From: [Phialemoniopsis] sp. UDSM-2020
Taxonomy: Eukaryota > Ascomycota > Sordariomycetes > Thyridiales > Thyridiaceae
DNA length: 64,000 nt
Assembly (NCBI GenBank): GCA_018873225.1
Contig: JAEILZ010000003.1
Location: forward strand, 868,001-932,000
Direction: 5' to 3'
In this document: one piece after another, positions 1-14,992 of the stretch
How positions within the stretch are numbered: position 1 is the stretch's first letter
How the letters are laid out: every line of letters starts with the position of its first letter
Notes under the pieces: model-generated
What the model was told of the DNA's origin: nothing
The model's database searches: none
The model's input: only the letters and a program-made list of their open reading frames with translations
Program-made: the position numbers and the translations under genes

Positions 1-975
1 AAGAGCGCTCCACGAGAAGAGGATTGCGATCCCATGTTTCCTTCGCCTGCACAGCTATATAACAAGCTCATGTGCACCGATGGCCTGACCCGGAAGCAAC
101 ACCTCGACACAGTCCTCGCATTCGCATCCTGGGCCGGCTACAAGCAGATGCCCATAGCTACCAGCCTATACCAAAGCGCACTGTACATCGCGCTGCCGGA
201 GGAAGAGGCCTCGAAGATCAATGTTGAGAAATGGATCCAGAGTCTGTCGCATAACGGTCTGACCGCTGCTCCTTCCTCCAACATGCTCGAGGCGTTGACG
301 GGCTATGCCACCTACGCCGCGCGCAAGGGCGATGTGTCCGACGCACTACCACTCTTCATCAACTTGTTGAAGGCGCGCCAGTCCCTCCCTGACGCCTCGC
401 CTAAGATATCGGCCGCTCGGGCTGTAGAGTCAGACGAGTCAGAGAACCTGGCACAGAGGACGTTACACGCCGTCAAGGCCTTCGTCAAGCCCCCAGTATA
501 CCCGCCGCCCCCCAGTGACGGGAGCGAGCTCCCAGCACGTGACGAGAAGGAGCGGTGTCAGGAGGCTGCCCTTCATTTACATATCGGAGAGATCATGTAT
601 ACCGCCCGAAATTCTGCCAGGGAAGAGGGAGTCGCTTGGACAAGAGAGGGTGTAGATATCGCGGAGGAGCAATTGCACAGGCTGGGGTCGTCAACGAAAG
701 ACGGTGCAGCCAAGACAACGTGTCGAGAGTGTCTGGCTACTGGACTGGAGAACTGGCAGACCATGGTGGCCAGGCTTGCCAAGGAGGAGCGGGAAAACCA
801 AGGCTCTGCGCAAAAGTCGGGCTGGTTTGGCCTCTGGGGAGAGGGCAAGAATGACAACGAGGGCCGGTGGGCGGCAGAAGACAAGGTTGCCAAGGATAGG
901 TCACGGAGGGCTCATGAATTACTGGAGGATCCGGAGGCGCCTGCACGAGGCGCAAGTTCTATACTTCATGCTTAG
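1..975 (+). CDS. TPR-like, probably mitochondrial protein, C-terminal part (Mgr3-like?)
   Basis: The reading frame is open from the first base of the window, so the 5' end of the gene lies outside it. The first internal ATG is at 34 and the stop TAG at 973-975, which gives about 324 visible residues. The visible protein is mostly helical, with helix pairs of the tetratricopeptide kind. One is around residues 200-225 (LHIGEIMYTA... EGVAWTREGVDIAEEQL). A second region carries a conserved-looking CRECLATGLENW block followed by a charged stretch with GWFGLWG. This arrangement reminds me of fungal Mgr3-type proteins, which are adaptors of the mitochondrial i-AAA protease. The call rests on recalled family resemblance, not on a diagnostic motif; another TPR protein is possible. 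No intron is needed in the visible part. Confidence 0.55.
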   Translation, partial: KSAPREEDCDPMFPSPAQLYNKLMCTDGLTRKQHLDTVLAFASWAGYKQMPIATSLYQSALYIALPEEEASKINVEKWIQSLSHNGLTAAPSSNMLEALTGYATYAARKGDVSDALPLFINLLKARQSLPDASPKISAARAVESDESENLAQRTLHAVKAFVKPPVYPPPPSDGSELPARDEKERCQEAALHLHIGEIMYTARNSAREEGVAWTREGVDIAEEQLHRLGSSTKDGAAKTTCRECLATGLENWQTMVARLAKEERENQGSAQKSGWFGLWGEGKNDNEGRWAAEDKVAKDRSRRAHELLEDPEAPARGASSILHA

Positions 976-1083
976 TTGGGCTTGTCTGTCAACGTATATG
1001 GTATATTGTACGACGAGGCGCTTACAAAACATCCGTGGTTGCTCGTAATGGGTGACTCCTTGGTGATAAAAGGCTACTATCGC

Positions 1084-4000
1084 TCAAGCATACATAGCCT
1101 CTATGCCACGTGTCTTTCTGTTGCTTCTCCATCGTAAAAATGTCGCGAGAGTAACCATATCTCGTACACACCTCATCGACTGCCTGATTTTGATCATGCT
1201 GGAAAAATCACGGACAGTCCAGGAGTGGCCCTGGACATAGTCCTCGATCAACCTTGTCTCATGGCCGGTCTGGCTGCACCACTCGATGAACTTGATCCAT
1301 TGCATCCTAGGTGTGTATCTGGTGTTGCCGCCTCGTTCTAACAAGATTACGATCTTTGCATAGTGTTCGCTCCCCGGCAGGTCATCCGAATCGCGGTACC
1401 AGGAAAGTAGTGCGATGTCTAACGGAGTCCTGCTCATTGTATCGAGAGAGTTGACGTCAGCTCCAGCAGCAAGAAGAAATTGTGCCAGGAAAGGGTTCAC
1501 AACGTGAAGTGGCTTGACCAATATCGGAAGTCTTGGCAGTGGAGACCACTCCAACGACCATACCAAGATATCTATTTCGGAGCCAACCACATTGATTACC
1601 ATCTTTGCCAGCTCCAAGTTATCGGCCATCTCCTCGCGGAAGCGCGTGAGAGATCTAGCGGGAAACAGATTGAAAGTTTGGGCAATGACATTCCCAAGGG
1701 TGCCAGGACCCGAGGTAAGATGATGACCGTTGGTAAGAAGTAACCGCAGCATGTCAGATTTCCGGGGTCTGTAACGGTCAGACGTGAGGCAATTGTGTGT
1801 GAGTGCAAGTAGATCTTGTTGAGAAGCAGATATAATCATTGGGTCGTCCTTTAAGAAGTCCGCCAATGATAAAAAGAGTTGCTGTTGAATGGAAAAGGTG
1901 ACTTTCTCAAACCCCTTTACTGAGTACTTTCGTCCGTCGAGGAAAAAAAGGCTATGTGGTTCCGGCTGTTGAGGAGAAAGCGAAATACTGTCTAGGAATG
2001 GCTTCATGCTCACTCCTGTGGTCTTTTCTGCCAACGGCCAAAGGTCTGAGGGCCCAAGGTATGGCCAGCATGACGATGTTTTTGCCAAGAAAGAGAATCC
2101 ATTCTCGCTGACGCGAGCACTGTGTGCTCCTAGTATGAGGTCTTTGAAAGTTTCCTTCTGTACAAAAGACCTTACAGTTTCGTGCATAAGTTCTAGATTA
2201 ACCTGCATTGCAGGTTCATTGTCGGACTGAGGCGAGTATTTCAGTTCGACAAGCCCACCACACTTTTGTAGCAGTCTTTCCCTCATACCAAAGGTATCAC
2301 GGATCTTATAGATCTTACTTAGCTCTTTGTGGTCATGACCTTGGTACAGAGAGTCGTGGGAGGGCTTAGGATCCGGATGAAAGGTATAGATGAACGCTTT
2401 GATCTTTTCGTATACCTCGAGGAAGGTATGGCAGCGGGAACACGCCAGTGTCACCAACACATCACCAGCCCTGAGCGTTGCGGTGGCGAGAATCTCCAAT
2501 ACCACATAAGCCTCCCACCGAGCCAGTGGATCGATACGGCTGATGATAACCTTGTAATAATCGTCCAGGTCTGATGGCAGACTGGCTAGGGTCTGCTCAA
2601 GTTCTTCGCCTTCCTCTTCCTCAATTGCCTTGCGGCAAAGATCGGCAAGGACAAGCCTGACCCATAGAAAAACACCCTGGGCACGAGAAACGATTTTGGA
2701 TAGCAAAGGATCTAGCTTCAGTCTGATTGTTGGCTCCAGTGAGTCGAACACAGTTTCGCAATACGTTCGCATGTCGTCCATGGTGTAATCTTGCACTTGG
2801 ATTGAGGGAGTATCATGAAATTTGCGCTTGAACGAGTCCCAGGGACGACTTGAAAAGCAGATTTTGACTCGTGTATGTGCCGAGGCCATTCTGACGATGT
2901 CCTGCACGAATTGGCCGATAAAATCGGGCGGTCCGCTGTATTCATCGAGCGCATCGAAGAAGAAAAGAATATCAACCCGTTCTTCTCGTTGCTCCAGAAT
3001 GAGCTTGAACGCAAGCTCTAGGTCGCGAACCGTGAGTGTGGTCTTGTATGTACGACTAAACGCTGCTTGAATCACGGCCCGTACTACCTTCTTCAGTGAA
3101 GGCTTCTGCTTTAAGATCTGGCTTAAAAGGCTGCGAAGAAGACCTTCAAATGACTTCTGTAATCCAGTTCCGCGATGATGAAAAAAGAAGCTCGCTTTGA
3201 CTTCCTGACTGTCTACCCACCAGCGATGTAGATATTGCCAGGTGCGACTATCGTGCCAGATGAATTTCATTAGAGTCGATTTGCCAGAGCCGGGCTTGCC
3301 ATGGATCCAGATCATCTTGTCTTCGGATTTGCTCCAGCGGATGAGTTCGGGGCAGATATCCTCGTTATAAATCCATTCAAAGGTGTTCGCCAGTCTCTCG
3401 TCGATCCCGAAAAGGCGAGAATCACTTTCATCGAAGCTCAGGGTTTCGAGTATCTCTGTTGATATGTGAGTATGTCTTTGGTGACAGGACAGGTGACACT
3501 ATATGTTACCTTGCAATTCGGGGTTATCCCACTGCCCATACCGGGTAACTTGTGTCGAGTCCATTCCGGCGTTCTCAACAAATGTGAGCTGGTCATCTCG
3601 ACCTGTCAAGGGTTGGTGTATTATTGGCGCAGCGGAGGAACTGGGTGGAACAAGAATTTGCCTTATTTTCTCCAGAACCACAGCATAATTTGTGTCTCCG
3701 CGTTGGAATTTGACTATTTGCCGGTGATCTTCATTGATGGGGAAAGTAAGGTCATCATCACCCTGGCCGTAAAGATTCCGTGTGGCCGACTCTTTAGAAA
3801 CGAGTACAGCGTGTTGCCCATTTCTAGCGAACCTGTTATCGCTTCGACGCTACAATAATCATTAACAAAGGCGCGCTATGAAACACCCATGTGGAAAAAT
3901 ACCTACTATTACGGTCGCTGAAGTCTTGGTTTCGAAGGCCCAGAACATTTTCAAGTGCGACGAGGTAGTAACACCAGAGAACCGGCTGTCGAGGTCAAGT

Positions 4001-4833
4001 AAATCGTCTGAATCCACAGAAAGTGACCGCACTAGGTCTTTGTTCGGTTGGTCATCCACCATGGCTAGAAGTTGAGAGGTCTCCATTCCCTGACTGGGAA
4101 CTCCAAAGAAGATGCCGCCGGAGACAGAATGTAGGCGTTGTCTATTGGCGAGGAGAACGAATGCCTCTTTGACGATGACTCCTCCAAGACTATGTGCAAG
4201 AAAGATGGTTGGATGGTCGTACGGCGTAGTCCAGACCGAAGCGCGAAGGTGTTCGATGAGTCCCATCGCAAGATCCCTGACGGTCTGAAATGACGTACTG
4301 CCCTGCAGAGTGGTGTCATATCCGTATAGGAAGATCTGAGCTTCTGGAATATCGCAGGGCAATGCATCTCGAAGCCACATGAAAGTCTTGTCATCGCTGG
4401 GCTGCCAGGATCCGAATGGGTGACCGGCGAGGCCAGGAACCGCGACGATCCTAAATCGGGCAGATCAGAGAGTATTCAAGGAGCTGAAAGCATGGGTAGC
4501 CCACCGGCAACGACGTTGACTTTCTGGTCCGTCGTGAAGCTTGGTGATACCCAGGAAGTGAGTGTCTAGTATGAGAGGCTCGCTAAGCGCAACAACTGGC
4601 AAACTCCATTGCTGCTTCTCGCCCGCATCGACTAGGTAGGACGGGGTCTTCGAAAACGATAGTGTTGCCGTCTTGCTACTAGATTGTGTCGAGTGGAACG
4701 CGTGTACCAGCGTGTAAATGCGAATATCGGTCTGATCAGTATCCCCTAGGATTTCACTTAGCAATTTGACGGTCCCCAAGCGATCAAGGTGAGCTGGGAT
4801 CCCGCGCAGGCGATAGATCTTGAATTGAGCCAT
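1084..4833 (-). CDS. NLR-like receptor: alpha/beta hydrolase - NACHT - ankyrin protein
   Basis: Four exons, 4833-4505, 4450-3907, 3849-3510 and 3455-1084, join in frame to 1194 residues. Introns are 54-57 nt. Residues 1-110 are the short beta-rich leader usual in this fungal family (start MAQFKIYRLRG). An alpha/beta-hydrolase domain follows, with a nucleophile elbow AHSLGG (Ser about 197) and the typical opening IVAVPGLAG. The NACHT NTPase has a Walker A GKPGSGKS at about 457-464 and a Walker B LFFFDALDE at about 572. Only one clear ankyrin-type repeat is visible near residue 1085 (LLAAGADVNSLD), and the rest of the C-terminus is degenerate. Fungal proteins with this layout are regarded as NOD-like receptors: ligand sensing at the C-terminus, oligomerisation by NACHT, signalling by the N-terminal enzyme domain. 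The function here is inferred. Whether the hydrolase is catalytically complete is unknown. Confidence 0.9.
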
Positions 4834-5354
4834 GGCACTAAGTAGTGCCCCCGAAGCCCGTGGGAAGTGTCGATGAGTGACAGTGGTAGCACTGTCAAAA
4901 TACGTCACATGAGGATGTTGCGTTGGATGCCTTTGCAAGTGCGGCCCGCTCGCGGCAACGCGAGCGCCATGTTCTCCAGGGGTCAAGGTTGAAGAGCAGC
5001 AATGAACGCAAGATTGTCCTCGCGAGGCTGGGTTGGGAATGTCAGCTGAGCTGAACATCTGCAGCAGCCTTCTCCATGGCTGTTTCAGCCAACCAGAATC
5101 TGCTGCCCAGCCAGCACCTACAGGATACATTCGAGCTTCGTCACAATTCAGCCTGCATGGCGAATCACCTAACTTAATTGCTAAAATATACATGTCCGTA
5201 CAATTCAAGTGACGATTCGAAAGAGGGAAAACAATTGCGTCAAACCTAGAGTAGAGGGGGGAGGGGAACTTGTATTATCGAACGCTCCTACGGGAAACGA
5301 AAGCTCAGCCAGCGCTTCTAAGCACCTTTTTCCATTTCTGAGCCCTAAAGAGCC
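4834..5354. other. Intergenic: NLR promoter side and Arb2 3' side
   Basis: About 520 bases lie between the start of the NLR-like gene and the stop of the Arb2-domain gene. Both genes are on the minus strand, so this should hold the NLR promoter and the Arb2 3' UTR. The frame of NLR exon 1 stays open upstream to about 5208, but MAQFKIYRLRG at 4833 matches the family N-terminus. I see no other gene, only a purine-rich stretch near 5250. Confidence 0.6.
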
Positions 5355-6900
5355 TTAAATAAAGGCCTCGCTGCTGATGCCAGACGATCCAGGTCCCGAC
5401 TCTTGCTCCTCCGGCTTCTTATCCTCCTTCTCACCACCCTTGATATTCTCCTCCGCCTCCTTGCCATCGAGAGCGCCACTGCTGCCGCCCTCACGCTGAT
5501 CAATCATGGTAACAACCGGCTTGTCCTTGTCTTCAACGTCGCCCCAGCCCGACGATTCATCAACGCCGTCGCCATCGCCATGGTCCGGGTCAGCATACTC
5601 GACGTGCAGGACCTCGGGGTTACGGAAGCCCTTCGGATCCTTAGCTACCTCGTCGAGAAAGTCGAGCACCAGGTCGCGGGCGCTGACGAAAGCAGTCTCG
5701 CTGTAGTACAGCTCGCCGCTGGCGTAGACAGGGCAGCCGAAGCTCGTGAAGCGCACCGTCTTCGGGTTGCCTTCGGCGCCCGAGATGGGCGTGCCCAGGG
5801 GCTGCTCACAGCAGATGTAGGCGCGGGCGCGCTACATTGCACAAGGTAGAGATTAGTACATGTCCATGCTTGTCGTATCACTGAAATCAATGCTTGCACT
5901 CACCTCCTTAAGGAACTTCTTGAAGCCCTCGACCTTGACATGCTCAACGTCGTAGAAGCCAGCCACGATAGCAAAGCAGCCCAGACGAGAACCCCACTCC
6001 TTCCAAGTCTCGTCGCAGTTCAGAAACTCGGCGACCGCATCCGCGCCGTCGCCAAGACCAATGATGTCCAAGACAGCGCCCTCCTTCATACCACTCATCA
6101 CGTCCCGGAACACACTGCGCACGTGCGCGACCTTGTCCTCGTGGCCCGGGACAGCGTGCTCCTTGGCGTCGTAGTACAGGCCCCGGCTCACGGCGCTGCT
6201 GAGCGGCACCTGCTGGCGGGCGGGCGGGTTCAGCGCGCGCCCTCCGGCCGCCCACCAGAAGAGCTGGCCCGTGTTGGCGAGGACGACCGCCGGGGGCGGC
6301 GCGGGGCCACCAGAGTGCTCCCGAAGGAGGCGGCGGACGGTGGAGACGAGGGAGCCCTTGTCGATGCCGCCCGGGCCGCCGGTGACGCGGTGCGCGAGGA
6401 TGCCAAGCTCCTGCTCCGACTCGCCGACGATGAGGACGACGCGCGAGGCGGCGGCCACGTCGGGCGTGGTGAAGATGGGGACGTGGCGGTCCTTGGGGCC
6501 GGCGCCGAGGGGGAGGCGGAGCTTGGAGAGGCCTAGGGCCTCGAGGCGGTCGTGGACGATTTTCTCGGTGGCTTCTGTATCAATGGGAAACGAGATTGTG
6601 AGCTAAGTGGTGATCATGTCAATGTGAAGGCGATCGAACGTACCGTTCATGGCGAAGCGCTGACGCTCGTTCCAGCGGTCATTCTTGGTGAGGAAGTACT
6701 TGAAGTAGAAGTTTGGGTCCTTGATGTTGCGAATCTCATCTTTCTCGTTGATGAAGTAGCTGTGAACATCGCAGTCAGTTTTGAAGACCTTTCTCATAGA
6801 CGAAATATGCCTCTGGAGGATGCTTCACTCACCCCAGCTCTTTGAGGTCGGGAGCAAAGTAAGGGTCAGGCGGAAGGCCAGAAAGACGACGGCGAAACAT
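5355..6900 (-). CDS. Arb2-domain protein
   Basis: Four exons, 6900-6833, 6759-6644, 6574-5904 and 5831-5355, join in frame to 443 residues. All three introns start with GTGAGT or GTACGT. The N-terminus (PDPYFAPDLKELGYFIN, then FYFKYFLTKNDRWNERQR) and the alpha/beta core (VVLIVGESEQELGILAHRV, then AVLDIIGLGDGADAVAEFL) are those of the Arb2 domain. Fission-yeast Arb2 is a subunit of the argonaute siRNA chaperone complex needed for heterochromatic silencing. The same fold is fused to the C-terminus of class II histone deacetylases such as Clr3. The last 60 or so residues are acidic and low complexity (DGDGDGVDESS, then Glu/Lys-rich). The domain call is firm. Participation in RNA silencing in this organism is inference; filamentous fungi also have Arb2-domain proteins of unknown role. 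Confidence 0.8.
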
Positions 6901-7385
6901 CTTCGCTAGTGGAGGTCTTTCCTTGATCGTGTGGATGAAGAAAGTAGAGCGCAAAGAAAGTGAGTAGAAGGGAAGCTGCGATATATAGCGCAGTCGATGT
7001 CCTTTTTGAAAGGTGAAGCGAAGCCGAAGTGTGTGGTGAGTTTGAGGTCAGGAAGTTTGCTTGCGCTCGAATTTGTGTAACGAGCTGGCGATTCGAAAGG
7101 CAATGGAAGGGGTTAGAACATTTTGGTCGTCATGATTGTTATACAATCTAAAGTATTGTTTGTACACGGAGTCGCCAATTGCTTTCTCCAGTTTCTTCCC
7201 CTCGGCACAAATGGTCTTTCCTCCACTGTAATCCTCGTGTATCTATCAAAGCCAGAGCCTCTATACTGATGGCCCGTCGATGGGCCCCAATCGATGATCC
7301 GTGGACAACCAAAACGGCTGTATTGCGAGCGCATCATGAACCTCACATACCGGCACATCTGCCCTTCACACCCATAACCACCTCT
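6901..7385. other. Intergenic: Arb2 promoter side and uS14m 3' side
   Basis: About 485 bases between the start of the Arb2-domain gene and the stop of the uS14m gene, both on the minus strand. I see no additional gene, repeat or RNA. Confidence 0.6.
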
Positions 7386-7992
7386 CTACCAACTGGCCTT
7401 CTTCACACCAGGCAGCCCTCCCTGAAGCGCCTGCATCCTGAAGTTGAACTGCAAACGGCCAAAGTCAGCAAACAATTTGTTCGATGCAAAATTCGGCCTG
7501 CAGCCTCCTCTTGCACTCGGTGCAAACCACTGTCTTCCTGGGTGCCCTTCTACTCCGAGAAGCCGCCAGACAACGCAAAGCCGTCAAAAACTTACCCGTG
7601 ACAGTTTGAAATCCCTCAGGATACCTCTGCTCTTCCCACCGAGTATGCACCTGTTGCGGATCTGTGTCGGCCGCGTGTAGCAGTGCATCTGCGTCAACTG
7701 CAGCTGCGCCTCCGCCCTCGTCCTCGCGGGCAGTGTCGTGTTGCGGATGATGTAGCGCAAAGCTTGCCTATTCGTTCATTGGTCATCAGAGTCAGCCAAT
7801 GAGTCCCCAAGACAAAGTTACTTCCGTCATCAGATCTCTAGCTCGCTTGCGAGACTGCAATCGAGAGTATTAAGGTAACTCTTACCTCTGCGTCTCGGCC
7901 TCGGCAAAGGCCTTCCGCTTCGAGTGGTCGCGGATGACCCTGATGTTGACAAAGGAGCCAATGTCGAGCTTCTTGGCCCGGAACATCGACAT
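7386..7992 (-). CDS. MRP2: Mitochondrial small-subunit ribosomal protein uS14m
   Basis: Three exons, 7992-7886, 7767-7596 and 7448-7386, join to 113 residues, a normal length for mitochondrial uS14. The start MSMFRAKKLDIG follows an upstream in-frame stretch without family similarity. The C-terminal half carries the uS14 signature: TRPTQIRNRCILGGKSRGI, then RDFKLSR. Exon 3 encodes the invariant ending FRMQALQGGLPGVKKASW. The zinc-binding cysteines of bacterial-type uS14 are not present, as is usual for the mitochondrial form. The protein is part of the head of the mitochondrial ribosome small subunit, near the decoding region. The promoter side holds a CACGTGAC element and a TATCGCGATA palindrome (listed separately). 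Confidence 0.93.
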
Positions 7993-8388
7993 TTTGACGG
8001 TAATTGGCTTGCGCTGTCCTCCCTCAATTGATCTTGTCTGAGCTGTCTGGGATCGGACGACGTCGCGATGATCCCGAAGTTGGGGATGGGGAATTTTCGG
8101 TATCGCGATAAGGGCCACGTGACACCCCTGAGCTTGCGCAACCGCAACCACCCCTCTCGAATTTCACAGTATTGGCAGCTCAAGCACTCGATTGCTGGAG
8201 ATGGACAAAATTCGACGGCGAAGAATGTGATATCTCATATGTTGGCAGAAACTACGCCTTGAAGCTATCTACAAATGTGTAAAAGAAAACCCGCGGAAAT
8301 GGCATAAAATGCGATTTTGCAACCCCCATTCCCTTTAAGAACTCCCTTGCCGTAAAAAGCTTTGGAACAAAAGAGAAAGAGAAATCTA
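7993..8388. other. Intergenic: uS14m promoter and arg-6 3' side
   Basis: About 395 bases between uS14m (5' end) and arg-6 (3' end). It contains a perfect 10-bp palindrome TATCGCGATA at 8101-8110 and CACGTGAC at 8116-8123. No further gene is seen. Confidence 0.6.
8101..8123 (-). promoter_or_regulatory. E-box CACGTGAC plus TATCGCGATA palindrome upstream of uS14m
   Basis: CACGTGAC at 8116-8123 reads GTCACGTG on the coding strand of uS14m, about 125 bases before its ATG. GTCACGTG is the core bound by Cbf1-type bHLH factors in yeasts. The adjacent 8101-8110 is a perfect TATCGCGATA palindrome. The sites are seen in the sequence; the regulatory role is inferred. Confidence 0.4.
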
Positions 8389-12610
<4,222 letters not shown>

Positions 12611-13465
12611 TTAGGTCTTGGTCACAACCACTATGGACACGGGGTCAGCAATCTGTAGAGGCAGCGAGTCGGCAAAGTCAATTGCTTACCTGGAATGACG
12701 ATGACGAGGATCAGGATGATGATACCGGCAATGAGGCACATGCGCATCTTCATGTCCTGTAGGTTGGCGTTAGTGTAAGTCCAATGTCCGGGCGTCATGG
12801 TCGAGAGATCGTACCTTCCACCACATCTGCTTGCGCACTCTGTTGGCACCCCGGCGGAAACCTTGTGCTGAGACTGCCAGGTTGTCGGTCTTGTCCTGCA
12901 GGGCATCAAGCCTCTCACCACGCTGGGAAACCTTGTTGATGTTCTCCCTCATAACACCGACAGTGTCGTCGATTTGCTGTACATGGATTAGCGTCGTTCA
13001 AACACCTGACCCTGGACGGCGCGCGGCCCGAATCAAAAGCTCGTGATAGTGGCCGTAAAGGGAATCCGTTGGTTGATGGCTAGGCCGGAAAGGAGAGCCA
13101 CAGGATCGCATTTGAGATAACCCCGATTGCGCCTCTATGCGTGATCCCCATGTCGATTTGTAAAGAAAAAATTGCTATCGCGATATCCCAATACAAGCGA
13201 CGTGCGAAGAACCGAAAGGGCCTTGATCGAAGTTGTGAGAGTGGTTGCTGGACCACGGCGGCGGCTGACCTTGTCGTTGCGAGTACGGGTATCACGAGCT
13301 TTCTCTTCGGGCGCGGTCTCCATCGCAATCATCACGTCTGACATCTCAAGAGAAACTTACTGCTTGCAGAGCCTGCGTCCTGGCATTTCCGCCAGCACCC
13401 TGCTGACCTTGGCCGCCAGCCTGGCCGCTGGGGATGTAGGGGTCATAGGGAGCGTCCTCAGGCAT
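12611..13465 (-). CDS. SNC1: Synaptobrevin/VAMP-type R-SNARE (Snc1-like)
   Basis: Four exons, 13465-13361, 12976-12815, 12756-12690 and 12630-12611, join to 117 residues. A short Gly/Gln-rich head precedes the SNARE helix from [20 protein letters not shown], with the zero-layer arginine in [14 protein letters not shown]. The juxtamembrane QMWWKDMKMRM follows, and then the tail anchor [19 protein letters not shown]. The protein drives fusion of secretory and endocytic vesicles with the plasma membrane; hyphae need it for tip growth. The first intron is 384 nt, far longer than others here. The last coding exon is only 20 nt, stop included. I chose the 12631 acceptor because the next upstream AG would give a 37-nt intron; the chosen one is 59 nt and has a TGCTGAC branch site. 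Confidence 0.94.
13176..13185. repeat. TATCGCGATA palindrome in synaptobrevin intron 1
   Basis: A perfect 10-bp palindrome, identical to the one at 8101-8110 before uS14m. It lies within the 384-nt first intron of the synaptobrevin gene. Its function is unknown. Confidence 0.5.
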
Positions 13466-14992
13466 GTTTGCGAGGTTGTGGTTTTGATTGACTGTAAGAG
13501 GATTTGGATGAGGTAAAGCGCAAATAATCGATCAGACTCGAGTGGGCGATCGAATATAGGGTTTGTTGGAAATCGCAGTCGAATTCGTGGAAGGGTGGTG
13601 ATGAAAAAGGTGGATTGGGGAGAGGTTGGAATGGTGTTTGTCAAGAAGGTTGAAAGATGCAGAATGAGGTGTGACGGAGGCGCTGGCGCTGGCGCTGGTT
13701 AAAGTGCTGGCTGGGCAGGCTGAGACGTTTGGGTCTGGGGGGACAGCAGCCGAAACGAGAGGGCCGGGCAAATGCCTGTGCCAGGCCAACCTTCGCTGAG
13801 CTTGCCAACTAAACGTGAGATGGACAGGGGTTGTTCTTCGTTGCTGCGTCACCCACATGGGCTGAGACGCCACCAGGTAGCGTCAGCTTAGAGGGTACTT
13901 TCAACTCCACCAACTGTCTCGAGCTGGTGCAGGTATCTTTGCTATCCACACTACTAAAAAGCACATGAAATCTTCAATCAAGTCTAAGCTAATGGCTCTA
14001 GACAAAGGACCCTGATTCCCAAAATATCTAAAGCATGTGCAGATTGTCTATGACCATCAAACCTTGATTCCTTGAGCTTTCGGTGCTTGTAGAATTTACT
14101 CAAATCCAGATGCTACGACCCATCATATGTTTGTGTCGCTGTCTAGTTTTCTCGGATGCAGCGACTCGGACTGTAAAGACTGCAGTGGCTATGCTCTAAA
14201 CAGGTAGCGTAGGCAGCCTACTAAATGTGAAAGCGGATGGATTGCGTGCGCCTCGTGCCTCGTGGACAACTCCAACGGCGGTGGTGGCGGGAATCCCGGG
14301 GAGCATCCCCATAAGTGGAAGAGGAACTTCAGCATGCCACTCTCCATCCACCCCATGGCATTCAGTGACGGAAAGGGTCCATTGCACAAACTGGCTGGCC
14401 TACTAGAAGATGAAATAAATAGAGACTGCGATAACCTTCATTGATCTCCCGGTAGGTAGTGGAGTGGTTACAGCATCTGTTTCATCGTCGCTTCAATCGA
14501 CCTGCTGCCGACACCAATATTGGCTGATTTCTGGGAACGTTTGCCCAAGACGTTCTTCCCGTAAACAATGTTCTTCATCAATCACCTTGCGGGATCGTAG
14601 ATACCCTGATGCACTCAAGGGTTGAACATAAGTATATTGGCGATGCTTTAAATGGTTGCATGTTCACAGCTTGAGAAAGGGGCTCATGGGAATCTGGGGT
14701 ACATGGAAGCTTCCAAGAATTCTAGGCCAAACCCAAAGTACCAGGAGTGCTGGCCGATCAAATTGCCCCCCCATTAAATAAAGTGAAAAGTTTCACCACA
14801 AAGCTCCGGTAGATAACGGGTATCGTCGGTCCCACACGTGACCTCGAATTTCGGAGTTCATTGTCCAATCCTATCTATGATTATTCCATTTTCTCTCCCA
14901 TCGCGAGGTTTGTCAGCCCACTCTTCAAGTCAAATCTTGGGTGTAAGAGAGACCGGCCTTCTGGTTCTTTGTGATTGAAAGGCACAAACAAG
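13466..14992. other. Divergent promoter region, synaptobrevin / lipoyl synthase
   Basis: About 1.5 kb between two divergently transcribed genes. It holds a short GCGCTG hexamer repeat (three copies) near 13680-13697 and a CACGTGAC site at 14835-14842. No other gene was recognised. Confidence 0.6.
14835..14842 (+). promoter_or_regulatory. CACGTGAC E-box upstream of lipoyl synthase
   Basis: A CACGTG core with the AC flank, about 150 bases before the lipoyl synthase ATG. It is the same 8-mer as the one before uS14m. It matches the Cbf1-type bHLH consensus (RTCACRTG read on the other strand). Binding is inferred. Confidence 0.4.
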
